Assembly (NCBI RefSeq): GCF_004137795.1 | Contig: NZ_NWTM01000002.1 | Location: forward strand, 62,001-126,000 | Reading direction: 5' to 3' | Source of the DNA: Pectobacterium zantedeschiae | Lineage (GTDB): Bacteria > Pseudomonadota > Gammaproteobacteria > Enterobacterales > Enterobacteriaceae | DNA: 64,000 bases | In this document: piece by piece, positions 9,142 through 18,128 of the stretch | Position numbering within the stretch: the first letter of the stretch is position 1 | How the letters are laid out: the number at the start of each line of letters is the position of its first letter | Notes under the pieces: model-generated | What the model was told of the DNA's origin: nothing | The model's input: the letters and a program-made list of their open reading frames with translations, nothing else | Databases searched by the model: none | Program-made: the position numbers and the translations under genes

Positions 9142-9578
9142 CAGTAATCCTCCGTACGTTCGCCCGGCATCGCGTACTGCACACGCTGGTAGAGGGGGAA
9201 GATGGTCGTGTAACCCGGTACAGGAACCGGGTCCGTCCCCGCCAGATGCGGGAGCACGTACATCAGCAGGTCGGGGTTGGGCAGTCGCTGAAACTGGCTG
9301 CGTACTTCATTGGCGGCGGTACGCGTGTAGTGTGCCTGTTCTGCCGGGGCCGCTCGTACATCCGCATGGCTGAGTGGACGGCGCAAGCTCTGAAGGGCAT
9401 CGAGCAGTTGTCGATAGGCCATCTGTCCCACTCGGCCACCATTGCTGCTTTCTTGCTGCCAGATCTCCTGCATGGTTTGGCCGCCATGGGGTAACAGGTC
9501 TTCTTTGTTCGTGGCGCAGCCGGTCAATGCGATCACGGATAGCATGATTGCCAGCGGTTTAGTCCAGTTCGAGCGCAT
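9141..9578 (-). CDS. T4SS lipoprotein (TIGR03751), VirB7/TraV-like role
   Basis: Start set at ATG 9578, preceded by AGGAGAAAGCC; the frame is open 28 codons further but there it overlaps the VirB10-like gene. The 145-aa protein has a lipoprotein signal with lipobox LTGC at about residues 17-20, so it should be anchored to the outer membrane. In this gene order the lipoprotein sits between the VirB10-like and VirB4-like genes and is thought to be part of the outer-membrane core complex. The gene overlaps its upstream neighbour by 20 nt. Confidence 0.82.
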   Translation of the reverse strand: MRSNWTKPLAIMLSVIALTGCATNKEDLLPHGGQTMQEIWQQESSNGGRVGQMAYRQLLDALQSLRRPLSHADVRAAPAEQAHYTRTAANEVRSQFQRLPNPDLLMYVLPHLAGTDPVPVPGYTTIFPLYQRVQYAMPGERTEDY

Positions 9579-10965
9579 GGCTTTCTCCTGTGCGATGGTC
9601 GACTTTGCGACCTTCAGGCTCGTAGTCGATGGCGAGGGGTTTTTCGAGGTGGACGGCGACATGTGCGCCTGGTTTCACATAGACCGCTGCGAATGCCTGT
9701 CCATAGAGCTTGTTGACCCAGTCCGACATGTCGCGCACACCGCCGGCGAGAATACGGCCCACAGCCTCGTTGCCGCTGATGCCCACCGTACCGATGGAGC
9801 CGTCGGCACCAGCGTAGGACATCTGACCGCTGTCCGAATCGATGAGTGATGCCGCGCCTGCGCCCGCAGCGGTGATCAGCGCCTGTGTGCCGAGATATTG
9901 CTGGGCATTACTGCGGCGCTCGCCGGACACGCACGGGATGCCGTAGGGATCGCTGATCCATCCCAGGCCGTTCTGGTCATTGTTTTGTTGATTACTGCGT
10001 TCGCTGTCTTCCGGAATGGTGCGGATGGTGCCGTCATGGAAAACGAAGGTGATGGAGCGAACTTGCCCCCTGACGCATGAGAGTGTCCAGTCGCCGGATG
10101 CGGTGCCGCTGAATACCGCTCCTGCCACATCAGGGATATCGATGCCGTTGGCCGTGAGGTTGTCGGAGCCGACCAGAATCTTGAAGGGGTAGGGGTCATT
10201 GACGGTGCCATCGATTGGCACGCGACCGATCAGCGCGGTCATCGCGACAGAGCCCATCAGCGTTGAATTGGTCGGTACGGTGTAGACGGTTCTGGCAGTT
10301 TTGACGCCAGCAGCCCTGGCTCCCGCATCGGTGATAGGGTTGGCCGTGGTTTCCAGCGTCTTCTGAGCGGGTCCGAAACGTGTCGGAAAGCTCGGCGCAG
10401 CGTTGCCATGACGACCCTCAGTCTGCCTGGCATCATCAGGCTCTACCCAGCGGATTGTGGCCTCGTCGCTGAATCCTTCTGCATCCCCGTCTTGCAGGCC
10501 GAGGCCGACAGGCAGGTCGTTGTGACCGCCGCTGCCGATGCTGTCCAGCCGCCGTTGCAAATCTGCCAGCAGACCCTCGGTCTTCTGGCGCTCGTTGCTG
10601 AGTTGTTCCTGATCGCGGCGCAGGTTGGTTCGCTCAGACTCCAGTGCAGTGCTGATGCGCTGGTCAATGGCGCTTTCGCGCTGGCGCAAACGCTGGTTCT
10701 CTTCTCGCTGTGCCCGGTTGTCGGTAGTGGCGGTTTGCAGCTCGGTGCGCAGTTGCCGGACCTGGGCCACCAGGGTCGCGACGGTATCGCGTGGTGTGTC
10801 CCCTTCGATGCCCAGCGCCTTCATTTCCTCCGGGGTGAGCTGGCTGTCCGTCTTTGTCGAGGCAGGGGACTGTGTGTCGCCACCAGAGAACATGCGGATG
10901 CCAACGAACAGGACCAGCAGTGCGACGGGGATCATCAGCCATTTCAGCAGACCGTTACTGCGCAT
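9559..10965 (-). CDS. TraB/VirB10-like conjugation protein (TIGR03752)
   Basis: Start at ATG 10965, preceded by GGAGGT; a longer frame to 11172 would run into the TraK-like gene. The 468-aa protein has a single N-terminal membrane anchor (about residues 6-26), a long Gln/Arg/Glu-rich coiled coil (about residues 60-150) and a C-terminal beta-rich periplasmic domain containing VPTNSTLMGSVAMTALIGR (about residues 235-253), like VirB10/TraB scaffolds that bridge inner and outer membranes. A short polar tail follows the last conserved segment. Function inferred from family and place in the operon. Confidence 0.85.
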   Translation of the reverse strand: MRSNGLLKWLMIPVALLVLFVGIRMFSGGDTQSPASTKTDSQLTPEEMKALGIEGDTPRDTVATLVAQVRQLRTELQTATTDNRAQREENQRLRQRESAIDQRISTALESERTNLRRDQEQLSNERQKTEGLLADLQRRLDSIGSGGHNDLPVGLGLQDGDAEGFSDEATIRWVEPDDARQTEGRHGNAAPSFPTRFGPAQKTLETTANPITDAGARAAGVKTARTVYTVPTNSTLMGSVAMTALIGRVPIDGTVNDPYPFKILVGSDNLTANGIDIPDVAGAVFSGTASGDWTLSCVRGQVRSITFVFHDGTIRTIPEDSERSNQQNNDQNGLGWISDPYGIPCVSGERRSNAQQYLGTQALITAAGAGAASLIDSDSGQMSYAGADGSIGTVGISGNEAVGRILAGGVRDMSDWVNKLYGQAFAAVYVKPGAHVAVHLEKPLAIDYEPEGRKVDHRTGESHALELD

Positions 10966-11857
10966 GCTGCACCTCCGTCGTCGGGTTTGTCGTAGTTTGC
11001 ACGTGCCTGGCGGGATCGAAGCGTTGGATGGCGGGTAGCAGTGACTGTGATAGCCCATGCTTGCGGGTGACCAGATACAGCACGGTGGTGTCTTCGGGGG
11101 TGCCGCGTGGGCCAAGCGTCGGATGCTGGAAAGTGGCGGTGAGGAAGTTGCCCTGAAGTGTGCGCGGGTCAAGTTCGATCCAGCCCCCCTCCATATGGGT
11201 CAGCTGCACGGCAGTAACCCACTGGTCTTCCAGTCGCCATGATGCCAGCGCGGTCGCCTGAACAGGCAGCGTCGGCAGTAAGGTGTCGAGTGGCAGGTCG
11301 CGGCGCAGGTTCACGCGCACAATGCCGGGTACAGGTTCAACGGTACGCAGTGGTGCGTACAGGTTCTGTGCTGCGTAGCGCGTCAGTACCACGGCTACGG
11401 GGGTTTCACGTCGCGCCGGCCTGTCCTGTTCTGTGATGGCGGCGTCGGTTTCGCTGTCCCGTTGCTGGCCGTAGCGCGGTGGCGTGATATTGCCCTCAAC
11501 GATGCGTACCGGCTCAAGCGCCGGCTCACCGTCTTTGGCGGGGGAGGCTGCAATGTCGAGCAGAATCAGCGTGCCGCTGTCAGCGTCCTGCAACTGCAAT
11601 CGGGTGGGTTCGATGGACTCACTGGCTCGCAGGTAAATTGCCCCCCCTGCGCTCTGCACGCGCAGCCGATCGCCAACGCTGGCCGGGACGCCGACACGGA
11701 TGTTGCGATCCACAAACACAATGCGTTCCTGTCCGACCGTAAGGGGAACGGCAAGCGGCAGTCGCTCCCAGCGCAGGATCTCCACGGCATGGGCAACGGG
11801 AGTCAGCATCAGGGTCAACAGCCCCAGCCAGATAAGACGGAGAGGGTGGTGCTTCAT
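10955..11857 (-). CDS. TraK-like exported conjugation protein (TIGR03749, PFL_4704)
   Basis: A 300-aa protein with a clear signal peptide (MKHHPLRLIW..., cleavage after PVAHA, about residue 24), followed by a beta-rich domain and a C-terminal region resembling the DUF3438/TraK-like secretin-domain proteins of T4SSs. It is expected in the outer-membrane core with the lipoprotein and VirB10-like products. Its start overlaps the stop of the upstream gene by 4 nt and its own end overlaps the next gene by 11 nt, so the block is translationally coupled. Confidence 0.83.
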   Translation of the reverse strand: MKHHPLRLIWLGLLTLMLTPVAHAVEILRWERLPLAVPLTVGQERIVFVDRNIRVGVPASVGDRLRVQSAGGAIYLRASESIEPTRLQLQDADSGTLILLDIAASPAKDGEPALEPVRIVEGNITPPRYGQQRDSETDAAITEQDRPARRETPVAVVLTRYAAQNLYAPLRTVEPVPGIVRVNLRRDLPLDTLLPTLPVQATALASWRLEDQWVTAVQLTHMEGGWIELDPRTLQGNFLTATFQHPTLGPRGTPEDTTVLYLVTRKHGLSQSLLPAIQRFDPARHVQTTTNPTTEVQHAQ

Positions 11858-12534
11858 GGGGTTTCTCCCTGTGTACCCAGACCGCCACGACTCGGTGGCT
11901 CCGGTGTGGGGGTTGTGATGCGTTGCGGAGCACCGTCATAGCAGTCGAGCACGAGGCCAAACGGATTACGGGCTGGATCGACATCGGCACGTGCGACTTT
12001 CACCGGGTAACGCACCAGGGCGCGTTTGACCTGTTCCGGGCCGTGGTACTCGTCGGCGCTGAGGTCGAGTGTCACCACCCAGTCGCGGTTGGATATTGTG
12101 CGCACCCGTGCTGTGGGATTGTCGCCATAGCCGCGCCCTGGGATTTCGTAGACACCGCGTACGCGCTGCCGCAGTTCTCCAGTACTGCGGCGATAGTCGT
12201 AATCCGCCTGCAGAAAGGCACGGCATGCTGGGGTGAGGTACGGCGACAATGCATGCAGGTTGCGTGCGTAGTCCTCTTCCCCATTGGTTGGCCAGCGATT
12301 GAGTTGCTGGAATACATAGAAGGTGAAAGCGTAGACCGACTCGGGAGGCACCTCCCACCAGGCACGTGCGCTCCCCGAGCGAAGGTCGGGCGGTATGTGA
12401 ATGGTCAGGTCACGCGGTGCGCTCCACCAACCGGCCCCCATCACCAGTGATACCAGAAGTAATGCACTGGCACCGATACGAAGGGTCTTGATGTGTGCCT
12501 GTAGATGTGTGACTTCGTTCTTGAATCGGCTCAT
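11854..12534 (-). CDS. TraE/VirB8-like inner-membrane protein (TIGR03746, DUF2895)
   Basis: A 226-aa protein with a short cytoplasmic N-terminus, one membrane segment (about residues 20-40, ending GAGWWSAP) and a periplasmic domain with the ESVYAFTFYVFQQLNRWP stretch (about residues 65-82) typical of this family. VirB8/TraE-type proteins nucleate assembly of the transfer complex. The last roughly 15 residues are Pro/Gly-rich. Four-nt overlaps link it to both neighbours. Confidence 0.83.
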   Translation of the reverse strand: MSRFKNEVTHLQAHIKTLRIGASALLLVSLVMGAGWWSAPRDLTIHIPPDLRSGSARAWWEVPPESVYAFTFYVFQQLNRWPTNGEEDYARNLHALSPYLTPACRAFLQADYDYRRSTGELRQRVRGVYEIPGRGYGDNPTARVRTISNRDWVVTLDLSADEYHGPEQVKRALVRYPVKVARADVDPARNPFGLVLDCYDGAPQRITTPTPEPPSRGGLGTQGETP

Positions 12535-12929
12535 CGCGTTGTCCTTCTATTCGACCAGAAGCCTGAGTGCGTGATCAGCCGGTGTCCGCCGACCCAGCCT
12601 GTGAGCAGCGGATAGCGGGTCGTGATGTGCCATTGCAACTGGCGGTACAACCAGGTGTCGGGGCGACCGCGCTTCTGTCGTCGCAGGAAGCCGCCACCAA
12701 CGAACACGCCGCAGGCGATGCCCAGCACAATGCAGGTCGGTGCCAGAGCGATGGTTGAAAGTAGCCAGGACAGCGGGATGCCGATGAGCAACCCGGCGCT
12801 ACCGGACAGGCCACAGCAGATCCACAGCTCATCGGCTGTCAGACCGCGCACCACCACCGGATGCCGATTGAGCCGATGCGGCAGGAACGTGACGGTGCCG
12901 TCTGCGCGGATATGAGGATGCGCTGACAT
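12531..12929 (-). CDS. TraL-like small membrane protein (TIGR03750, DUF3487)
   Basis: A 132-aa protein with two adjacent hydrophobic segments (about residues 38-58 and 60-82) and a basic C-terminal tail (GFLRRQKRGRPDTW, about residues 82-95). This is the layout of TraL/VirB3-like proteins, which help deliver the pilin. It lies directly after the putative pilin-region genes and overlaps the VirB8-like gene by 4 nt. Confidence 0.82.
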   Translation of the reverse strand: MSAHPHIRADGTVTFLPHRLNRHPVVVRGLTADELWICCGLSGSAGLLIGIPLSWLLSTIALAPTCIVLGIACGVFVGGGFLRRQKRGRPDTWLYRQLQWHITTRYPLLTGWVGGHRLITHSGFWSNRRTTR

Positions 12930-12941
12930 GTCCAGCCCCTC

Positions 12942-13301
12942 TCACAAAATGCCGGTAGCTTCGGTCAGCAGCCAGATGCCGATCACCAGCAGTACGGCCC
13001 CAACCGCAACCGTCAGGCCGAACTGGCCCCAGGTTTTCTTGCCGTTGTGGATCTCGGCGTAGGTGCCGTACGCGTGATAGCACACACCGATGAACATGCT
13101 GGCTACTACCAGAAGCGCGACCAACAGGACGATGTCGTAGCCGTAGTTGCGGATGGTTTCCATAATGCCGCCACCGGTGCCTCGCGATGGGTTTTCCAGT
13201 TGCGGCAATCCCTGTGCTAATGACAGTGAGGGCAAGGTGGTCAGGCTCAAAGCCAGCGCGACGCGCTGAACGAGGCGAGTGGGAGAGTGGTGGTATTTCA
13301 T
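12942..13301 (-). CDS. pilin-like membrane protein (TIGR03745, PFL_4702)
   Basis: A 119-aa product with a signal peptide (about residues 1-30, ending SLAQ) and two further hydrophobic segments (about residues 55-75 and 90-112). Signal peptide plus two helices is the usual plan of TraA/VirB2 pilins, and the gene stands where the pilin gene stands in related T4SS operons, so a role as pilin is inferred. Spacing to both neighbours is 12-18 nt, looser than elsewhere in the operon, with an AAAGGATC ribosome site. Confidence 0.8.
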   Translation of the reverse strand: MKYHHSPTRLVQRVALALSLTTLPSLSLAQGLPQLENPSRGTGGGIMETIRNYGYDIVLLVALLVVASMFIGVCYHAYGTYAEIHNGKKTWGQFGLTVAVGAVLLVIGIWLLTEATGIL

Positions 13302-13319
13302 GGGGTTGATCCTTTCTGG

Positions 13320-13553
13320 TTACGAGAGGAGGAAAAACGTCAGCACGAGGTACATCGCGAGAAAGCGCACGATGACACCGAGGAACTGACGCTGGTTGAG
13401 TTGGTTCTCGGCCCAGCCGACGTAGGCGGTGCGGATGGCCCATGCGCCCCATAGCAGCAGAACAGCGAACACGATGCCGATCAGGACAGTGGACATGGCT
13501 GCAGGTGTGATAGTGCTGTTTGCCTGGAAGGCGCTGATCTGTGCGGCAGTCAT
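13320..13553 (-). CDS. small membrane protein (TIGR03758, DUF3262)
   Basis: A 77-aa protein with two hydrophobic segments (about residues 18-40 and 55-77) and no signal peptide, matching the DUF3262/TIGR03758 family that always precedes the pilin-like gene in this ICE class. It overlaps the RAQPRD gene by 4 nt. A role in pilus biogenesis is inferred from position only. Confidence 0.8.
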   Translation of the reverse strand: MTAAQISAFQANSTITPAAMSTVLIGIVFAVLLLWGAWAIRTAYVGWAENQLNQRQFLGVIVRFLAMYLVLTFFLLS

Positions 13554-13930
13554 GGCTGACCTTCTGGGGAGGCGTTGCTGTGTTCGGATACCGATTCCTG
13601 GCGGTAGTGACTGCTCAGCTCGGTGATGTCGCGCGGCTGGGCGCGGGATGGCGACAGATGGAACTGGATGCTTGTGCGTACACGCGCTAAATCATCGAGC
13701 AGTCGGGGGTAGTCGAAGTGGTAGCGTTCATCTGGTGCAGTGGAGGTTCTGGATGCGCTTTGCGCAACGAAGCGCTCCAGTGCGTCGAGCTGGCGCAGTG
13801 CGGCCGCCAGTTCTTGACGCTGGGTTGGTGTGTCCGCATGGGCAGTCAATGGACTGCACAGCATCAGGGCGGCGGAGAGAAAAATGGGCGCGCTGTAGTG
13901 CGCAGCGCGAAGTCGGGTTGGACGCACCAT
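13550..13930 (-). CDS. RAQPRD family ICE protein
   Basis: A 126-aa exported protein (signal peptide to about residue 32, ending THAHA-like) carrying the family's name motif: RAQPRDI at about residues 98-104. RAQPRD proteins are found only in integrative elements of this kind; the function is unknown. It is the first gene of the pilin-to-virB4 run, so the 13931-14109 gap, shared with the divergent nuclease-like gene, should contain the operon promoter. I see AT-rich sequence there but no unambiguous promoter. Confidence 0.88.
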   Translation of the reverse strand: MVRPTRLRAAHYSAPIFLSAALMLCSPLTAHADTPTQRQELAAALRQLDALERFVAQSASRTSTAPDERYHFDYPRLLDDLARVRTSIQFHLSPSRAQPRDITELSSHYRQESVSEHSNASPEGQP

Positions 13931-14109
13931 TGCGCAATTCCTCGATTCGATCAGCGAATGTGGTGATCGTGACGAAGTAGGCGCTTCAGGGCTGCAAACA
14001 ATCGGAACTGTGCAGTTACCGGATTTTTAAATTTTGTGGCCCATGCAGTAAAAAATTCAGGTTTTTATGTTTAATATTCTTCTTGTGGAAAAATCATGGA
14101 GGTATGGTT

Positions 14110-15138
14110 GTGAGTGATATGGAGAAAGCACAAATATTACATGCGCTGAAAAGCAATTTTAATGTGGATAAGGCTATAGTTGATGAGTTGCTAGGGCAAA
14201 TTAAGGATGAAAGTATTAGGTTGAATTTTCCCAGGATACAGAGGGGGTTAACTGCGGAGGAAAATTATAGGGCAATATTTTCGGCTATGCCTTGGATTAA
14301 GAACATAAATGGGTTGCATCAGGAGCAGGAAGGTCATCACAAGAAAGATTATCAGGTTCCAGATTATTCATTGTTAGTGGAAGATTCTGGGAAAATTAAT
14401 TTCCCATTGTTGGTCGATGTCAAAGTGGTTTCGGGAAACAAGGAGTCGTGTGAGTTAATGATCAAACAGTTGCATTCCTTAAGAGCTTACGCCCGAGATC
14501 ATAATTCTCAATTATTAATTGCGATTTATTGGGAGCGTTTGGGGTATTGGACACATAATTGTGTGCGAAATTTTGGAGGTAAAAAGAAAAATAAAATCAA
14601 TTGGGCTGAGGCTATCGCAAATGATGTTTCGCATGTGTTAAGTGATTATTCTTTTGTTGTGGAGAAGGATTTTTATAGGAGGGCTTTTTTCTCTAAAAAT
14701 AAAGCTGAAGGTATGGTTTCTCACAAAAAATATGGCTATTTTTCTGAGATTTTTATTGGAACTGATCCGAAATCTTTGAAACCTTATGATCTGGTTTTTT
14801 CTTCGGCTATTGATTCAATTTTTCGTGGTGAAGAGTTGGAAGTGAAGGAAGTGCCTGGTGGCGTGGAAATGCTAGAACGATTTAGTGGGATGCGTATTGT
14901 AAAGGTTAGCAATTGGCTGGTTAATTTTCTTAATTTGTGGGGGTTTGATCCGGCAACTAAGTTTGATGAGAGGAGGGTTACTACACTGGGGCGTATTGCA
15001 ATGGTTGAGTTGTCACATGAGCTTGATTTTAAGGTAACTTATCTAATTCCTCGTGATAAAAATGAAGATACGGAAAAATTATTTAAGCAGGCTTATGATG
15101 GAACGGGTGTTATGAGAGATTATTACTCGGGTGCATAA
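14110..15138 (+). CDS. putative PD-(D/E)XK-fold nuclease, cargo gene
   Basis: Start taken at GTG 14110, 7 nt after GGAGG; ATG 14104 and TTG 14083 are alternatives. The roughly 342-aa protein has a segment that reads like a PD-(D/E)XK active site: PDYSLL at residues 84-89 followed by a hydrophobic strand ending in DVK at residues 103-105, with a possible upstream acidic residue at E73. Nothing else was recognised. The gene is strikingly AT-rich and uses AT-ending codons unlike the GC-rich conjugation genes on either side. It is a lone plus-strand gene between the RAQPRD and DUF4400 genes. It may be a restriction-like or single-gene defence nuclease; the fold assignment is inference. Confidence 0.6.
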   Translation: MSDMEKAQILHALKSNFNVDKAIVDELLGQIKDESIRLNFPRIQRGLTAEENYRAIFSAMPWIKNINGLHQEQEGHHKKDYQVPDYSLLVEDSGKINFPLLVDVKVVSGNKESCELMIKQLHSLRAYARDHNSQLLIAIYWERLGYWTHNCVRNFGGKKKNKINWAEAIANDVSHVLSDYSFVVEKDFYRRAFFSKNKAEGMVSHKKYGYFSEIFIGTDPKSLKPYDLVFSSAIDSIFRGEELEVKEVPGGVEMLERFSGMRIVKVSNWLVNFLNLWGFDPATKFDERRVTTLGRIAMVELSHELDFKVTYLIPRDKNEDTEKLFKQAYDGTGVMRDYYSGA

Positions 15139-15218
15139 GGGAGAACTCAAATGAAATCATTGCTTAGCATGACCATATGCTGAACATTGTGGAATAAGAG
15201 TGTTACTAACAAGAATTG

Positions 15219-15968
15219 CTACAAGTACTTCTTGAAACTACTCGCCGTCAGCGCCACAGCGACGCCCAGCAATGCAGCGCCGGGCAGCAGAATCATCAGC
15301 GGATGCATCGATACCGGCAGTGCCAGATAGGCTACCCAGGGCAGCACAGCCAGCGGCAGTAACGCGGCTTTTGCCCTGTGGTAAACGAATCCTGATTCCC
15401 GACCCGCCCCAAACCTGCGTATATCGCGCCGCACCAGACCATCAACCAGGCCCACAAACACAGCCATGACAATGAGCGGCAATGTTAGTACCAGCACCAG
15501 CAGGCGCATCATGAACGTCAGCGTGGTGAAGGCTGCGGCTATCAGATAGTTTTCTGACCACACATAGACTTGGCTCACAAAGTAGCGAAAGTCGCGCGTG
15601 GGTGTCTGGCTGGGAGCACGCGCCCGCTCGGCGGTCTGCTGTATGCGCTCAAGCAGTCCGGTCTTGACGAACATCCATTCATAGCCGGTGTCGATGAGCT
15701 GGTGTGCCGTGCGGCCCGGCTCCTGCACGATGACGCTGCGGGTAAAGTTATTCGACAGGTGTCCCAATTCGTACTGCAACATCGCCTGTGAGTGTTGCCA
15801 GCCCTGGTCTTTCCAGAAAAGATGCATGCCTGCGCATTCCACGATGATTGAAATCAGCAATGAGCCAATCAGCACACCCACTAACCTGAATGGCAAGGTG
15901 ATGCCACTGGCCAGCAGGCTTTTCCGGCGTGTCTGCTGATGTTGTGCCGTAGCTGTTGGATCGCTCAT
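15219..15968 (-). CDS. ICE membrane protein (TIGR03747, DUF4400, PFL_4697)
   Basis: A 249-aa protein with a polar N-terminus, a membrane segment at about residues 28-48, a long periplasmic or amphipathic middle and three more hydrophobic segments (about residues 140-180 and 205-240). This fits the DUF4400 family invariably found next to traD in these elements. The start overlaps the traD stop by 4 nt. It likely assists the coupling protein; no enzymatic motif is seen. Confidence 0.85.
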   Translation of the reverse strand: MSDPTATAQHQQTRRKSLLASGITLPFRLVGVLIGSLLISIIVECAGMHLFWKDQGWQHSQAMLQYELGHLSNNFTRSVIVQEPGRTAHQLIDTGYEWMFVKTGLLERIQQTAERARAPSQTPTRDFRYFVSQVYVWSENYLIAAAFTTLTFMMRLLVLVLTLPLIVMAVFVGLVDGLVRRDIRRFGAGRESGFVYHRAKAALLPLAVLPWVAYLALPVSMHPLMILLPGAALLGVAVALTASSFKKYL

Positions 15969-18124
15969 GGCGCTTTACTCTCGTCGATAATAGGGTCGGC
16001 ATCCTCATCAATCAGTTCAGGCGGTAGCGCTTGCTCCTGTAGCGTAGGTGAGCCCTGGTTCTGCCACCATTGACCGGTATCGGTGTAGCTTTGACGCATG
16101 TAACCTGCCAATTGCTGAAGATCGGTTGGCATGATTTCATCTGGATCGGGGGCAGGCAGGGGCATGCGGACTTTCCACAGGTTGCCACCCTGTAGCAGTG
16201 CAAAGCATTGCCCTTTTGGAAGTTGAACAACGTGTGACGGCTCAATCATCGGCACGCTCGACATGCTGATGCGATCCTGCGTGTTGCTGGTGAAGTCGGT
16301 TTTGGTGTAGATATCTGAACTGTCGGTTGCGCCGCTGACCACCGTGGTGGTGTAGACCTCCACCTTGGGCAATTGCTTGGTGAGCAGTTCGGCGGTGGCT
16401 GTCTCGCGCACGCGCAGCATGAACAGGTTATTGAAATTTCCGACGACTTGACCTGCTTTGGCGCGATTGCCAATGCGTGCTTCGATATCGCTCAGGGTTT
16501 GAGTGTAGGCGGTGACCTGGATGCCGGCACCACCACCCTTATTGATCATCGGGATGAATTCGTTACCCATCAACTCATTGAATTCATCGGCATGAACGTT
16601 GATTGGTACTTTGGTGTCTGCCGATGCACCGGGCAGGCCGTCGTCGATACCGAATTTGTAGATGTGTCCGGCCACAGAGACCATATCGCTGAACATCGAG
16701 TTGCCCACTGCGGCGGCGACTTCGGCATCAGACAGCGCATCGAGCCCGACGTAGACTACCGCACGTTTCCTGATGATCTGCATCCAGTCGAAAATCGGCC
16801 TGGGGTCACTCAGATCCGAATAGTTCGGTGCCAGCAATTGGGCGATTTTGCCGCTGGTGAGTTTTTCAAGCAGGGGCAGCAGGCTGGCGACGATCTTGTC
16901 GAAATAGGTTTTGTCGTATCGAACCGCCGATCTCAAGCCATCCAGTACGGGGTCGTAGTTACGGGCCTGACTGAGGTATTGCTCAAGGGCAACCACGCGC
17001 TTTTCGCGGCCGATCATGTTCCTGGGAATATTCTTCTCGTTGAGCTTGGCTTCAATCTGAACGATGACTTCCCAGGCCTTGGGTTCCGTTCTGGCGAAGT
17101 AGTGCTGGGCGTATTCGATGAACAAGGCGTCGATATTGATGACGTGGCGCTGGATCAGCATATAGTCTGGTCGTTGCCCCAGTTCAATCAACGCCCTGGC
17201 GATGATGTTGACGAATCGCCAGGCAAATTCCCGGAAGGCCGCACTGTTTCCCTCTCCCGATAGCTGGCCCGAGATACGCGTCGCGACCTCGGAAATTCGC
17301 CCGAAACGGCCTACTGCGTTGTAACGGGCGCTGATCTCCGGCCACCCCAGATGGAACACGTAGAACGCGTTCTCTCTGCCTGCGCGTCTTGCCTCGACGA
17401 ACATCCTCTTGAGCAGATCTGCGTCTCCTTTAGGGTCGAAAACAATGACCACTTCATGCTCGCCGAGGTGATTCTTTCGACGAATGTCCTGGGTGATGAA
17501 CAATTCGGCCAGCCGCGTTTTACCCACGCGTGTGGTGCCCAGAACGAGTGAGTGGCCAACGCGTTCACCTAGCGGCAGGCTGACATCAACTTCCTCCGGT
17601 TCGATGCCATGCAGGCGCGGCAAGCCGCCAACAGGCGGTAATGGCCGTACTGGATTGAGCGGGATATCCCAGGTTGTGAGGCGGGGCAGTAGCGACAGCG
17701 GAAAGGGTGCGAATTCCAGCCGTTCCTCCAGGTGTCGTGCCAACTGGTAGGCGGGTGTCGGCTCCACATAGCGCCTGAACTCGGGCCGGTAGGTCTGCAT
17801 CAATCTGTGGGTGTGCTTTTGTTCCCAGCGAAACCCTTTGCCAATGAACAAGCGTTGTTGGCTGACAGGCACATTCCTGCTCGTCATCACGTAACGTGGC
17901 AGGCGACGGATATTGCGGCGGTAGCGCAGGATCACCTGCGCATCGCGCCAGCGCAGTACGCCAAAAAAACCGAATGCCAGTGCGCTACCGATGCCGATGT
18001 CCGGACTCAGCGCGAGCGACCACGGTGCTGCCACGCACAGCAGCGCGGCTCCGGCACAAACGGCAACGGTGTAGAGCTCCACAGGAGGGCGCAGCAGTAC
18101 CTCGACCGGCTGAGTCTGTGCCAT
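15965..18124 (-). CDS. traD: conjugative coupling factor TraD (TIGR03743, SXT type)
   Basis: Start set at ATG 18124, just after the stop of the TIGR03765-type gene; a longer in-frame start at 18217 would overlap it. The 719-aa type IV coupling ATPase has two N-terminal membrane segments (about residues 18-55), Walker A LGTTRVGKTR at about residue 194 and Walker B VVIVFDPKGD at about residue 224. The conserved HADEFNELMGNEFIPMIN block lies in the second half. It delivers the relaxosome to the secretion channel. The C-terminal tail is acidic and Pro-rich. All motifs look intact. Confidence 0.93.
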   Translation of the reverse strand: MAQTQPVEVLLRPPVELYTVAVCAGAALLCVAAPWSLALSPDIGIGSALAFGFFGVLRWRDAQVILRYRRNIRRLPRYVMTSRNVPVSQQRLFIGKGFRWEQKHTHRLMQTYRPEFRRYVEPTPAYQLARHLEERLEFAPFPLSLLPRLTTWDIPLNPVRPLPPVGGLPRLHGIEPEEVDVSLPLGERVGHSLVLGTTRVGKTRLAELFITQDIRRKNHLGEHEVVIVFDPKGDADLLKRMFVEARRAGRENAFYVFHLGWPEISARYNAVGRFGRISEVATRISGQLSGEGNSAAFREFAWRFVNIIARALIELGQRPDYMLIQRHVINIDALFIEYAQHYFARTEPKAWEVIVQIEAKLNEKNIPRNMIGREKRVVALEQYLSQARNYDPVLDGLRSAVRYDKTYFDKIVASLLPLLEKLTSGKIAQLLAPNYSDLSDPRPIFDWMQIIRKRAVVYVGLDALSDAEVAAAVGNSMFSDMVSVAGHIYKFGIDDGLPGASADTKVPINVHADEFNELMGNEFIPMINKGGGAGIQVTAYTQTLSDIEARIGNRAKAGQVVGNFNNLFMLRVRETATAELLTKQLPKVEVYTTTVVSGATDSSDIYTKTDFTSNTQDRISMSSVPMIEPSHVVQLPKGQCFALLQGGNLWKVRMPLPAPDPDEIMPTDLQQLAGYMRQSYTDTGQWWQNQGSPTLQEQALPPELIDEDADPIIDESKAP

Positions 18125-18128
18125 CGTG

